64,000 nt of DNA, taken from the NCBI RefSeq assembly GCF_005233515.1, contig NZ_QFZZ01000014.1, positions 1 to 64,000 of the forward strand, read 5' to 3'. Within the stretch, counting starts at the first letter, position 1, and every line of letters begins with the position of its first letter. This document shows positions 25,630 to 34,561 of the stretch, piece by piece. The translations under genes were made by a program, and so were the position numbers. The stretch comes from Pseudomonas sp. CFBP13508 (lineage in GTDB: Bacteria > Pseudomonadota > Gammaproteobacteria > Pseudomonadales > Pseudomonadaceae). The notes beneath the pieces were generated by a model. It did no database searches and was not told the DNA's origin. It saw nothing but the letters and a program-made list of their open reading frames with translations.

Positions 25630-26562
25630 ATGGATCGCCCGCGTTTTCGAAAAGCATATCTTGCTCCGCGCTTCTGGCCGCTCTGGTGCGGCCTGGGGCT
25701 TTTGTGGCTGATCGTGCAGTTGCCGTATCCGGCGCTGCTGACCATCGGTCGAGTTTTGGGTGCGCTGATGTATCGCGTCGCCAGCGACCGGCGAACCATC
25801 GCCCGGCGCAATCTGGAATTGTGCTTCCCGGAAAAATCCGCCGCCGAGCGCAAACGCCTGCTCAAGGAAAACTTCGCCTCCACCGGCATCGCCTTTTTTG
25901 AAATGGCGATGAGCTGGTGGTGGTCGCGCGAGCGTCTGGCGAAACTGGCCCACGTCGAAGGCCTTGAACATCTGCAGAAGGCCCAGCGCGAAGGCAAAGG
26001 CGTGATCCTCATGGCCGCGCATTTCACCACGCTGGAAATCGGCGCGGCGCTGCTCGGCCAGCAGCACACCATCGACGGCATGTACCGCGAACACAAAAAC
26101 CCCTTGTTCGACTTCGTCCAGCGCCGTGGCCGCGAGCGGCACAATCTCGATTCGCTGGCGGTGGAGCGCGATGACGTGCGCGGCATGCTCAAACTGCTGC
26201 GCTCGGGCCGGGCGATCTGGTATGCGCCGGATCAGGATTACGGCGCCAAGCAGAGCATCTTCGTGCCGCTGTTCGGCATTCAGGCCGCCACCGTCACTGC
26301 GACGACCAAGTTTGCACGGCTGGGCAAAGCGCTGGTGGTGCCGTTCACGCAGGAACGTCTGGCCGACGGCAGTGGTTATCGCCTGGTGATCCATCCGCCG
26401 CTGGAAGATTTCCCCGGCGAAAGCGAGGAGGCCGATTGCATCCGCATCAATCAGTGGGTCGAGAGCGCTTTGCGTGCCTGCCCCGAGCAATATCTATGGG
26501 CGCATCGGCGCTTCAAGAGTCGCCCGCCGGGTGAGCCGAAGCTTTATCCCAAGCGCCGTTGA
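25630..26562 (+). CDS. lpxL: Lipid A biosynthesis lauroyl acyltransferase (LpxL/HtrB type)
   Basis: Inner-membrane acyltransferase that adds a secondary laurate to Kdo-lipid A or its precursor. I chose MDRPRFRKAYLAPRF (310 residues); the 42 upstream codons overlap the divergent minC start. An N-terminal membrane anchor (WPLWCGLGLLWLIVQL) is followed by the acyltransferase core with AAHFTTLEIG (the HxxxxE catalytic pair), YREHKNPLFD and WYAPDQDYG. The gene is followed 35 bp later by a patatin-like gene on the same strand. From memory, minC next to htrB is conserved in Pseudomonas. Confidence 0.94.
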   Translation: MDRPRFRKAYLAPRFWPLWCGLGLLWLIVQLPYPALLTIGRVLGALMYRVASDRRTIARRNLELCFPEKSAAERKRLLKENFASTGIAFFEMAMSWWWSRERLAKLAHVEGLEHLQKAQREGKGVILMAAHFTTLEIGAALLGQQHTIDGMYREHKNPLFDFVQRRGRERHNLDSLAVERDDVRGMLKLLRSGRAIWYAPDQDYGAKQSIFVPLFGIQAATVTATTKFARLGKALVVPFTQERLADGSGYRLVIHPPLEDFPGESEEADCIRINQWVESALRACPEQYLWAHRRFKSRPPGEPKLYPKRR

Positions 26563-26597
26563 TTCACCCGTCCTGACAAGCATCCTGGAGTGTTGCG

Positions 26598-27770
26598 ATG
26601 AGTCCTGCTGAACCGGTTACAGGTTTGATTCTTTCCGGCGGCGGGGCTCGGGCGGCTTATCAGGTCGGGGTGCTGGCGGCGATTGCCGAGTTGCTGCCGG
26701 TCGGCGCGGACAATCCGTTTCCGGTGATCGTCGGCACCTCGGCCGGGGCGATCAATGCGGTCAGCCTGGCCAGTGGCGCCACGGACTTTCGCGCCGCCAT
26801 CGAACGCCTGACCCAGTTCTGGCAGGGCTTTCGCAGCCACCGCGTGTTGCGCAGCGACTGGCCTGGAGTCATCCATCAAGCCAGCCGCTTCGTCAGCCAC
26901 AGCCTGCTCGGTCTCGGTCGACAGATGCCGGTGGCGCTGCTCAACAGTTCGCCGCTGCGCGAACTGCTCGAGGAAAAACTGCACCTGCCCGGCATCGCCG
27001 AATCCATCGCGCGCAAGCAGTTGCATGCGGTGGCGGTGACCGCGTTCGGCTACGAATCAGGGCAAGCGGTGACGTTCTATCAGGGCGGCGGCACCATCGA
27101 CGCCTGGCTGCGGCATCGACGCATTGGTGTGCCGACGCAGCTGTCGGTTGATCACCTGTTGGCCAGTTCAGCGATTCCGCTGTTGTTCGCGCCGGTGAAA
27201 ATCGGCGAGGAGTATTTCGGTGACGGCGCGGTGCGCCAGTCGGCGCCGATCAGCCCGGCGCTGCATCTGGGTGCCAGTCGCGTGCTGGTGGTGGGCGTCA
27301 GCGGCAACCCGCGCGGCGTTGATGCACAGCAGCCGCTGGAGCGCGCCTACAGCGGCCAGCAACCGACGCTCGCGCAGATCGGCGGGCACATGCTCAACAG
27401 CACGTTTATCGACAGCCTGGAGAGCGATATCGAGTTGCTGCAGCGTCTGAATCAGTTCAGTCATTTGCTCCCGGCCGGCACGCCAACCCGCGCGCTGGGT
27501 GTGGCGCCGGTGGAAGTGCTGGTGATTGCGCCGAGTCAGCCGATCGACGAAATCGCCGCGCGGCATCGCCAGGAGCTGCCAGCGGCGTTGCGCCTGTTTC
27601 TGCGCGGGCCGGGCGCGACGAAGACGAGCGGGGCGGGGGTGCTCAGTTACCTGCTGTTCGAGGCCGGGTATTGCAGCGAGTTGATCGAGTTGGGGCGGCG
27701 GGATGCGTTGGCCAAGCGCGAGGAACTGTGCCGGTTTTTGCGGATATCTGAAGCGGTGGCTCCTGCCTGA
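26598..27770 (+). CDS. Patatin-like phospholipase
   Basis: This 390-residue protein has the patatin catalytic set: the oxyanion loop LSGGGARAAYQVG (about 12-24), the nucleophile elbow GTSAGA (Ser near residue 50) and the catalytic Asp in FGDGAVRQ near 213. Expected activity is acyl hydrolysis of phospholipids. No signal peptide is seen, so it is probably cytoplasmic or peripheral, like RssA-type housekeeping patatins rather than the exported ExoU-type toxins. A DUF3336-type C-terminal extension follows the core. It may be co-transcribed with lpxL; the natural substrate is unknown. Confidence 0.9.
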   Translation: MSPAEPVTGLILSGGGARAAYQVGVLAAIAELLPVGADNPFPVIVGTSAGAINAVSLASGATDFRAAIERLTQFWQGFRSHRVLRSDWPGVIHQASRFVSHSLLGLGRQMPVALLNSSPLRELLEEKLHLPGIAESIARKQLHAVAVTAFGYESGQAVTFYQGGGTIDAWLRHRRIGVPTQLSVDHLLASSAIPLLFAPVKIGEEYFGDGAVRQSAPISPALHLGASRVLVVGVSGNPRGVDAQQPLERAYSGQQPTLAQIGGHMLNSTFIDSLESDIELLQRLNQFSHLLPAGTPTRALGVAPVEVLVIAPSQPIDEIAARHRQELPAALRLFLRGPGATKTSGAGVLSYLLFEAGYCSELIELGRRDALAKREELCRFLRISEAVAPA

Positions 27771-27786
27771 AATCTGCGGTGAGGCC

Positions 27787-27852
27787 TTCGCGAGCAGGCT
27801 CGCTCCCACATTTGAACTCGGTCTGAATGTGGGAGCGAGCCTGCTCGCGAAG
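27787..27852. repeat. REP pair, GCGAGCAGGCTCGC family
   Basis: TTCGCGAGCAGGCTCGCTCC... and the inverted TGTGGGAGCGAGCCTGCTCG... are separated by about 15 bp. They lie between the convergent patatin and Tsx-like genes and could terminate both. Confidence 0.92.
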
Positions 27853-27861
27853 CTTTCAGGG

Positions 27862-28647
27862 TCAGAAGTGGAACTTGACCAGGAAGCTCGTGGTGCTCTG
27901 ATCGGTCTTGAAGTACTGGCTGTCCTTGATCCCGTACTTGTCCGACCAGTAGTCGTACTCGACACCGACATACAACTGCTTCTCGCCGAAATTCAGCGCC
28001 TTGCCCAGGTCGTATTTGACCTGCGGGTTGAAGTGCAGGTTGGCGTGGTAATCGCCTTTGGAATTGGAGTCGTTGTCGACCACCCAGTCCATGAAGCCGT
28101 CGATGAGGATGTTCGATTTGCCCACCGGAATGGTGTAGGACCACACCGGGGTGATCTGCCAGACATTGTCACCGGCGCGTGCGCCCTGGGTGTGACGCTG
28201 GTAGAAGTTCAGCTGGAAGTAGTCGAAGCCTGGAATCGCCAGGTCGAAGCCCGGACCGATCAGGTACGACTCGGTATCGCCTTCACCGAACTCGTAGGTC
28301 ATGGCCAGCAACACGTCAGTCACCGGGCCGAAGGCCAGTTTCTGATCGAAGATCTTGCCGAACGACAGGCGCGGGCTGAGCTCGCCGTAGTAGGTGTTGG
28401 AGCCGACGCCGCCATCATCCTTGCCGTTGTAGAAGATCTTGTCGATGAACAGGAAGTTGTCCCCATACTTCCAGGCATCGGCGTGCTCGAAGGTCACGGT
28501 CTGCTGAATGCGCGGGTTGACCTGGAAGTCCTTGCCATACAGGTAGGTCAGGCTGTTGTTCTGCCACTGCAGCAGGCCTTCGGCCATCGCCTGGCCGCCG
28601 GCGAACATCGATCCGGCCAGCATCAGGCTGGTGCACATACGTTTCAT
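27862..28647 (-). CDS. Outer-membrane nucleoside-specific channel, Tsx-like (first copy)
   Basis: This 261-residue protein starts at MKRMCTSLMLAG, after GGGAGC at 6-bp spacing; the frame is open 29 codons upstream without a ribosome site. A signal peptide ends at GGQAMA. The mature chain is all beta-like with many aromatic and acidic alternations and ends in a C-terminal Phe (LVKFHF), the outer-membrane insertion signal. YLYGKDF near the start and DGFMDWVVDNDSN resemble the Tsx/OmpK family. Located at the end of the urate cluster, it probably lets urate or allantoin cross the outer membrane; this is inference. It is a close paralogue of the gene at 29019-29804. Confidence 0.85.
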   Translation of the reverse strand: MKRMCTSLMLAGSMFAGGQAMAEGLLQWQNNSLTYLYGKDFQVNPRIQQTVTFEHADAWKYGDNFLFIDKIFYNGKDDGGVGSNTYYGELSPRLSFGKIFDQKLAFGPVTDVLLAMTYEFGEGDTESYLIGPGFDLAIPGFDYFQLNFYQRHTQGARAGDNVWQITPVWSYTIPVGKSNILIDGFMDWVVDNDSNSKGDYHANLHFNPQVKYDLGKALNFGEKQLYVGVEYDYWSDKYGIKDSQYFKTDQSTTSFLVKFHF

Positions 28648-29018
28648 TCGGTTGCTCCCAAAGTAGGTGTTCCACGTTATTTTTTTAAGTTCGGCGCTCT
28701 GATGTGGCGCCTTTTTTCGTACCGCAAATTTCATCCGATCGGTCAGCTTTCAATGCTGGTAGCAAAAGCTGCGCCAAGGCTTTCGAAAAACCAAAAAACG
28801 CCCGTTCGGCTGCTGAAAAACAGTCGACGAGCGTGTTTTCGGGATGCCTCAGGACTGACCGCAGCCGGGATAAGTTGGCTTTGCGGTCAGAAATTGAATT
28901 CGGGCTTTTTTTTAGAGCGAATTCGGAAGGCCGCGGAGAATACTGACTCCTCGGCCAAGGCTCAAGTGCCCCGCAACAGAGCACCGACGACAGGCATGGC
29001 GCACGGTTGCGGGCCATT
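28648..29018. other. Intergenic region between two Tsx-like genes
   Basis: No gene is supported in these 371 bp. It holds several hairpins: GGCGC/GCGCC followed by a T-run on the plus strand near 28692-28716, TGACCGCA/TGCGGTCA near 28855-28889, and GAATTCG/CGAATTC near 28896-28924. Long A/T runs lie between them. None has an obvious gene to serve on its strand except as the leader of the leftward Tsx gene. Confidence 0.5.
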
Positions 29019-29804
29019 TCAGAAGTGCACCTTCAGCAGCAGGCTGGCGGTGTTCTGGTTGGTATCGAACGCGTGGCTGTTTTCGATGCCGTATTTGTTC
29101 TTCCAGTAGCTGTACTCGGTGCCGACGTATACCTGTTTCTGGCTCCAGCCCATGGCTTTGCCGAGGTCATATTTGATCTGCGGATTGATGTGCAGGTTGG
29201 CGTGGTAGGTACCGCGTGAGTTTTCGTTGTTGTCGACGACCCAGTCGAGGTAGCCGTCGATCAGCACATCGGAATTGCCCAACGGAAAGCTGTAGGACCA
29301 CGCGGGGGTGATCTGCCAGACACCATCGCCGGGGCGCGGGCCTTCGGTCTGGCGGCGGAAAATGTTCAGGGTGACGTAGTTGAAGCCGGGCACTTTCAGA
29401 TCGAAGCCGGGACCGATCAGGTAGGCCTCGCTTTCGCCCTCGCCATACTCGTAGGTCATCGCCAGCAGCACATCCTTGATCGGACCGAACTCGATCTTGC
29501 GGTCGAGGATCTTGCCGAAGGACAGGCGCGGGGTGAACTCGCCGTAGAAGGTGTGCGGACCTTTGTTCGGGTCCTCCTTGCCGTTGTAGAAGATCTTGTC
29601 GACGAACAGAAAGTTGTCACCGTACTTCCACTTGTCGGCGTGCTCGAAGGTGACCGTCTGCTGATACGACGGGTTGATCGCGAAGTTCTTGCCGTACAGA
29701 TAGCTGAGGCTGTTGCTCTGCCACAGCAGCAGATCGCCGGCCATGGCCTGACTCGCGGCCAGCAGGCCGCCACTCAACAGAACGTTGCTTTGCGTGCGGA
29801 TCAT
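29019..29804 (-). CDS. Outer-membrane nucleoside-specific channel, Tsx-like (second copy)
   Basis: This 261-residue paralogue of the preceding channel starts 6 bp after GGGAGC. It has a signal peptide ending ASQAMA, then YLYGKNFAINPSYQQTVTF, nearly the same as its neighbour, and the same C-terminal LLKVHF. The two copies have equal length and align along their whole extent by eye. It lies between the NCS2 permease and the other copy, so tandem duplication within the urate cluster is the simple explanation. The two copies may differ in substrate (for example urate and allantoin), which is not testable by reading. Confidence 0.85.
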   Translation of the reverse strand: MIRTQSNVLLSGGLLAASQAMAGDLLLWQSNSLSYLYGKNFAINPSYQQTVTFEHADKWKYGDNFLFVDKIFYNGKEDPNKGPHTFYGEFTPRLSFGKILDRKIEFGPIKDVLLAMTYEYGEGESEAYLIGPGFDLKVPGFNYVTLNIFRRQTEGPRPGDGVWQITPAWSYSFPLGNSDVLIDGYLDWVVDNNENSRGTYHANLHINPQIKYDLGKAMGWSQKQVYVGTEYSYWKNKYGIENSHAFDTNQNTASLLLKVHF

Positions 29805-29857
29805 CTGTTGCTCCCTGTTGTTTTTATTGTTTGAGGCACAAGCAGTTGCGTAGTCCC

Positions 29858-29947
29858 TGTGGGAGCGAGCCTGCTCGCGAAGCGGTTGTGTCAGTCGCCA
29901 TCAATGTTGAATGACACAGCGCTTTCGCGAGCAGGCTCGCTCCCACA
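29858..29947. repeat. REP pair, GCGAGCAGGCTCGC family
   Basis: CTGTGGGAGCGAGCCTGCTC... and the inverted GCTTTCGCGAGCAGGCTCGC... flank about 35 bp. The pair separates the permease gene from the Tsx-like gene. Confidence 0.92.
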
Positions 29948-29966
29948 GGTGGTGTGGTGGTTTCAA

Positions 29967-31319
29967 TCAGTGCGCATGGCAATCATTGATCGCCGCACGC
30001 TCCTTGCCGCCGAGGATGTTGAACAGCAGGTTCAGGGTCAGCGCGCTGAGGGTGGCCATGGCGATGCCGCTGTGGGTGATCGGGCTCATCCACAGCGGCA
30101 GGTGGGCGAAGAATTCCGGACGCACCACCGGGATCAGGCCCATGCCGATGCTCACCGCGACCAGCAACTGATTGCGCCGGTCACCGATGTCGGCCTCCTG
30201 GAGGATCTTGATGCCAGTAGCAGCGACCATGCCGAACATCGCAATCGCCGCACCGCCCAGCACCGCCGGTGGAATCGATGCCACCAGAAACGCTGCTTTC
30301 GGCAACAGGCTGAGGACGATCAGCAGGCCACCGGCAACGATGGTCACCGAACGGCAGCGCACGCCGGTCATCTGCACCAGGCCGATGTTCTGCGCGAACG
30401 AGGAGTGGGTGAAGGTGTTGAAGAAACCGGCGAAGAACGACGCGCCGGCATCACACAACAAGCCACGACGGAGCATGCGCGGGCAGACTTCCTGGCCGGT
30501 GATCTTGCCCAGCGCGAGGAACATCCCGGTGGACTCGACGAAAATGATCACCACCACCAGGCACATCGACAGAATCGGTGCCAGCTCGAATTTCGGCATG
30601 CCGAAATGCAGTGGAGTGACGAACTGAACCCACGGTGCGCTGGCCATGCCACTGAGGTCGACCATGCCGATCACGCCGCACAGTACATAGCCCAGGCACA
30701 TGCCGATCAGCACGGAAATGTTGACCCAGAATCCGCGCATGAAGCGGTGCACCAACAGGATGGTGGCCAGCACCAGCGCGGCGATGGCCAGATAAATCGG
30801 CGAACCGAATTGCGCGGCGTCGACCCCGCCACCGGCCCAGTTCACGGCCACGGGGAACAGCGATAAACCGATCGAGGTGATGACCGTGCCGGTCACCAGC
30901 GGCGGGAAGAAGCGCACGACCTTGGACATGAACGGTGCGATCAGCATGCCGAAGAAACCGGCAGCGATGGTTGCACCGAAGATGCCTTGCAGACCGATGC
31001 CGGGCATGCCGGCCATGGCCACCATGCTGCCGACCGCAGCGAAACTGGCCCCCATCATCACCGGCATACGGATGCCCATCGGGCCGATGCCGAGCGACTG
31101 CACGATGGTGGCGATGCCGGCGACGAGCAGGTCGGCGTTAATCAGGAAGGCGATTTCTTCACGACTCAGGCCAGCGGCCTGTCCGATGATCAGCGGCACC
31201 GCGATGGCACCGCCGTACATCAGCAGAACATGTTGCAGACCGACCAGGATCAGTTGCAAAAGGGGCAAACGCTGAATGGCGGGTGCGTCGGGGATGCGCG
31301 CTTTGGACAGCTCGGACAT
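29967..31319 (-). CDS. NCS2-family urate/xanthine permease
   Basis: This 450-residue inner-membrane protein has about 12-14 transmembrane segments. The family signature is clear: QHVLLMYGGAIAVPLIIGQA near the N-terminus, VIIFVESTGMFLALGKITG (acidic substrate-site residue) and NTFTHSSFAQNIGLVQMTGV. The order and Ser/Asn-rich motif place it in the nucleobase-cation symporter-2 family (XanQ/UacT/PucJ). Between PuuD and the Tsx-like channels, urate is the likely substrate. The ATG follows CGAGGTG. REP pairs lie on both sides, so expression may be uncoupled from its neighbours. Confidence 0.92.
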   Translation of the reverse strand: MSELSKARIPDAPAIQRLPLLQLILVGLQHVLLMYGGAIAVPLIIGQAAGLSREEIAFLINADLLVAGIATIVQSLGIGPMGIRMPVMMGASFAAVGSMVAMAGMPGIGLQGIFGATIAAGFFGMLIAPFMSKVVRFFPPLVTGTVITSIGLSLFPVAVNWAGGGVDAAQFGSPIYLAIAALVLATILLVHRFMRGFWVNISVLIGMCLGYVLCGVIGMVDLSGMASAPWVQFVTPLHFGMPKFELAPILSMCLVVVIIFVESTGMFLALGKITGQEVCPRMLRRGLLCDAGASFFAGFFNTFTHSSFAQNIGLVQMTGVRCRSVTIVAGGLLIVLSLLPKAAFLVASIPPAVLGGAAIAMFGMVAATGIKILQEADIGDRRNQLLVAVSIGMGLIPVVRPEFFAHLPLWMSPITHSGIAMATLSALTLNLLFNILGGKERAAINDCHAH

Positions 31320-31415
31320 GCAACACCTCGGATCTTTTTTATTCTTGTGATTAACAGCTGCCGGGTTGCTTGCAGCTGTTTCTTTGCATCAGGGGAAACC
31401 GCGTTGCGGCGGCCA

Positions 31416-31482
31416 TTCGCGAGCAGGCTCGCTCCCACAGGGGCTCAAGGTGTCCTTGTGGGAGCGAGCCTGCTCGCGAAGC
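31416..31482. repeat. REP pair, GCGAGCAGGCTCGC family
   Basis: TTCGCGAGCAGGCTCGCTCC... and the inverted copy are separated by about 16 bp. The pair is placed just after the PuuD stop codon. Confidence 0.92.
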
Positions 31483-31490
31483 TTTTTCGC

Positions 31491-32804
31491 TTAGTTGGTT
31501 TGCGCTCCCTGGGCGATCCAGGCACCGATCAGGTCACGTTCCTGCTGGGTCATCTGGGTGATGTTGCCCAGTGGCATGATCTGCGTGGTGATGGCTTGCG
31601 CCTGAATGCGCGCGGCGTTCTGGCGGATCTGCTCGGGGGTGTCGAACATCACACCGGCCGGGGCTGCGCTGAACAACGGGCTGGTCGGCTTGGACGAGTG
31701 GCACACCGTGCAACGCTCTTGAATCACGTTGTGCACTTTGTCGAAACCGGGGCCGGCATTCGAGGCTTGCGAGGGTGCCGCCGCAGGGGCGGCGGGTGCC
31801 GCAGGTTGCGCCGCTTCGGCCGGTTTCGCGCCACCGCCCAGTGCCGTCTCCGGCAGCGGTTGGTACTCGATTTTCGCCGGTGCCTTGGCCACTTCAGGTG
31901 CAGTCGACATCGGCGTCGGGCCGGTGACGTAGGCCAGGCAGATCATGCCCACCGCTGCCACCGGCAGGGTCCAGGCAAACTTGTGGCTGTCGTGGCGGGT
32001 GTTGAAGTAGTGACGCACCAATACCGCCAACACCGCGATCCCGGCCAGGATCAACCAGTTGTACTGGCTGCCATAAGTGCTCGGGAAGTGGTTGCTGATC
32101 ATGATGAACAGCACTGGCAGGGTGAAGTAGTTGTTGTGTCGCGAACGCAGCAGGCCCTTGGCCGGCAGGGCCGGATCAGGCGTGCGGTTCTCGGCGATCG
32201 CCGCGACCAGTGCCCGTTGCGCCGGCATGATGATGCGGAACACGTTACCGACCATGATGGTGCCGATGATCGCGCCGACGTGCAGGTACGCACCACGACC
32301 GCTGAACACTTTGCTGAAGCCATAGGCGGCGGCAATGATCAGCACGAACAGGATGAAGCCGAGCAGGGCGGGTTTCTTGCCCAGGGCCGAATCGCAGAGG
32401 AAGTCGTAGACGAACCAGCCGACGATCAGCGAGCCGATACCGATGGCCACGCCTTCAGGACCGCTGAGGCCGCTGCCGGGTGCCACGAGGTAGAGCACCG
32501 GATTGGAGTAGAACACCACGCACAGCAGCGCGATCCCCGACATCCAGGTGAAGTAGGCTTCCCATTTGAACCAGTGCAGGTTGTCCGGCATGGACGGTGG
32601 GGCCAGTTTGTATTTTTCCAGGTGGTAGATGCCGCCGCCGTGGATCGCCCACAGATCACCGGCCAGACCGGTTTTCGGGTTGACGCGGTTGAGGTTGTTC
32701 TCCAGCCAGACGAAGTAGAACGACGCGCCGATCCAGGCCACGCCAGTGATCATGTGAACCCAGCGCACGCTCAGGTTCAGCCATTCCAACAGATGTGCTT
32801 CCAC
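31491..32804 (-). CDS. puuD: Membrane urate hydroxylase PuuD with cytochrome c domain
   Basis: This 437-residue protein starts at GTG after AGAGG. The N-terminal part holds about eight transmembrane helices (VHMITGVAWIGASFYFVWLE first) and is the DUF989-type urate hydroxylase region. After a Pro/Ala-rich linker, a c-type cytochrome domain follows with the heme motif CTVCH near residue 365. In the family it oxidises urate to 5-hydroxyisourate and passes electrons through the heme to the respiratory chain, avoiding the peroxide made by soluble uricase. The next step is UraH, encoded divergently at 36421. It is co-oriented with allA, alc, uraD and puuE. Confidence 0.93.
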   Translation of the reverse strand: MEAHLLEWLNLSVRWVHMITGVAWIGASFYFVWLENNLNRVNPKTGLAGDLWAIHGGGIYHLEKYKLAPPSMPDNLHWFKWEAYFTWMSGIALLCVVFYSNPVLYLVAPGSGLSGPEGVAIGIGSLIVGWFVYDFLCDSALGKKPALLGFILFVLIIAAAYGFSKVFSGRGAYLHVGAIIGTIMVGNVFRIIMPAQRALVAAIAENRTPDPALPAKGLLRSRHNNYFTLPVLFIMISNHFPSTYGSQYNWLILAGIAVLAVLVRHYFNTRHDSHKFAWTLPVAAVGMICLAYVTGPTPMSTAPEVAKAPAKIEYQPLPETALGGGAKPAEAAQPAAPAAPAAAPSQASNAGPGFDKVHNVIQERCTVCHSSKPTSPLFSAAPAGVMFDTPEQIRQNAARIQAQAITTQIMPLGNITQMTQQERDLIGAWIAQGAQTN

Positions 32805-32855
32805 AGTCTTTACCTCTCGCCTGTCACTCTTGTTGTCGAGTGATCAGACCTTCTC

Positions 32856-33359
32856 TTATTGGTGGGGGGCGAGGATCAACCGCTCATCCTCTTTGAAAAA
32901 ATGCTCATCGCAGTTATTGCCTGTGCCACTGCGATCAACCACCAGGAAGTCATCCCGCTTTTCGATCGTCAGCACCGGGTGGTGCCAGACGCCGCGATGG
33001 TAATTGATGCCCTGCCTGCCGTTGGTGACGAAGGCGCGGACCAAGCCTGATACAGGTGCATCGCCAACTGGCGCGACCACGATCAGAAAGGGGTTGCCGA
33101 GCAGCGGAATGAAGGCCTGGCTGCCCAGCGGATGGCGTTCCAGCATGCAAACGGTCAGCGGCATGTCCTGCGCGTCGGCGCGGAAAATGCTGATGATTGC
33201 GTTGTCCTCAGGCGTAGCGGTTTCGACCGTCGCCAGTTTGTGGAAGCGCATGGTCGAACCGTTGTTGATCATGAAGTGATCGCTGCCGTCGGTTTCGATC
33301 ACGTCACCGAAAGGGGCGAAGGCTTCTTTGGTCAGCGGTTCAATCGTCAATGTGCGCAT
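32856..33359 (-). CDS. allA: Ureidoglycolate lyase
   Basis: I chose MRTLTIEPLTKEAFAPFGDV (167 residues); the longer frame upstream crosses a REP pair and is not believable. The cupin-like fold shows the family pattern: FGDVIE, INNGSTMRFHKLA, MLERHPLGSQAFIPL, and GVWHHPVL with the expected active-site Lys/His region. Reaction: ureidoglycolate to glyoxylate and urea, the last step of the allantoin branch. It follows allantoicase in the same direction, which makes its substrate. The ribosome site (AAGAAG) is modest. Confidence 0.94.
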   Translation of the reverse strand: MRTLTIEPLTKEAFAPFGDVIETDGSDHFMINNGSTMRFHKLATVETATPEDNAIISIFRADAQDMPLTVCMLERHPLGSQAFIPLLGNPFLIVVAPVGDAPVSGLVRAFVTNGRQGINYHRGVWHHPVLTIEKRDDFLVVDRSGTGNNCDEHFFKEDERLILAPHQ

Positions 33360-33401
33360 GCTGTTCTTCTTTTCCAAATTCTGTTTTGTTGGTTCTGACG
33401 C

Positions 33402-33467
33402 TTTCGCGAGCAGGCTCGCTCCCACCTTTGGAATGCTATCCCCTGTGGGAGCGAGCCTGCTCGCGAA
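33402..33467. repeat. REP pair, GCGAGCAGGCTCGC family
   Basis: CTTTCGCGAGCAGGCTCGCTC... and the inverted copy are separated by about 15 bp, between the allantoicase stop and the allA start. This is another REP inside what looks like a single operon. Confidence 0.92.
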
Positions 33468-33478
33468 CGGGTTCAACC

Positions 33479-34474
33479 TTATTTAGCGACCTTGCCGAGT
33501 ACACGCAGGCGACTCACGCCACCATCCGGGAACACGTTCAGGCGGATGTGGGTGATCGGGCCGAGTGCCTTGATTTGCTCGACGAAGGTATGTTCGGCGT
33601 GCATTTCCAGCTTCTGGCTTGGCAGCAGTTCGCGCCAGAACAGCGACTGGGTTTCGATCTGGCTGTCGGTGCCGCCTTTCACGAACGCGCCCTGGATCGA
33701 GCAGGTGTCCGGGTAGTTGCCTTTGAAGTGCAGGGTGTCGACAACGATTTTTTCGATCTCGCCCGGATGACCCAGCGCGACGATCACCCAGTCATTGCCC
33801 GGCGTGCGACGACGTGCAGTTTCCCAGCCGTCGCCCATGTTGATGCCACGGCCCGGGTTGAGGATGTTGCTCATGCGGCCGAAGTGTTCGTCGGAGCAGG
33901 CGAGGGCGCGGCCACCGTTGAGGGCTGCTGCCAGGTCCACTTGCTCGTTGTCGCCCACAGCGGACCAGTCGCGGAACGGAATGCCGTACACACGCAGACG
34001 GGCAACACCGCCGTCCGGGTAGATGTTGAAGCGCAGGTGGCTGAACGCTTTGTCGTTGCTGATTTCGTGGTAGTGGTGGCTGTTGCCCTGCAACTCGACG
34101 GCCGACAGCACTTCGGTCCACTGGGTGTTTTCATCCGGCTCGCCCGAGGCCAGGAAGCACGCTTCCAGCGAGGCCGATGGCGGGTAGTTGCCGGTGAAGA
34201 ATGAAGTGTCGATGTCCACGCCTTTGATCGAGCCCGGTACGCCCAGACGGATCACCGCGCTGTCGAAACCTTCGAAGCGCTTGCGGCGCGACTCCCAGCC
34301 GTCCATCCACTTGCCGTTGTCATCGAACACGCCCTCCTTCCATACGGCCGGGGTCGGTTGGAACAGACGATTGGCGTCTGCGAACCAGTCATCGGTGACC
34401 GAAATGATCTTGGTGCCCAGACGGGCGTCGGCCAGGTTGACGTATTTTTCGAAAGGTACGGCGTAAGCTTTCAT
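33479..34474 (-). CDS. alc: Allantoicase
   Basis: This 331-residue enzyme hydrolyses allantoate to ureidoglycolate and urea. It is built of two similar jelly-roll domains; the duplication is visible in RFNIYPDGGVARLRVYG (about residue 160) and RLNVFPDGGVSRLRVLG near the C-terminus. DGWESRRKR and GDGWETARRR are likewise paired motifs of the two halves. No signal peptide is seen. It lies between uraD and allA in pathway order. The start is the only ATG near the frame's 5' end; a 5' gap of 87 bp separates it from uraD. Confidence 0.95.
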   Translation of the reverse strand: MKAYAVPFEKYVNLADARLGTKIISVTDDWFADANRLFQPTPAVWKEGVFDDNGKWMDGWESRRKRFEGFDSAVIRLGVPGSIKGVDIDTSFFTGNYPPSASLEACFLASGEPDENTQWTEVLSAVELQGNSHHYHEISNDKAFSHLRFNIYPDGGVARLRVYGIPFRDWSAVGDNEQVDLAAALNGGRALACSDEHFGRMSNILNPGRGINMGDGWETARRRTPGNDWVIVALGHPGEIEKIVVDTLHFKGNYPDTCSIQGAFVKGGTDSQIETQSLFWRELLPSQKLEMHAEHTFVEQIKALGPITHIRLNVFPDGGVSRLRVLGKVAK

Positions 34475-34561
34475 TCTTCTTGTCTGCCTTTGATAAGTTG
34501 GCTGGGGATGCTCGCAGGGCCCTGGGCGTTTGCGCGTTCATTCACGCTCGGGCCAGGCTTG

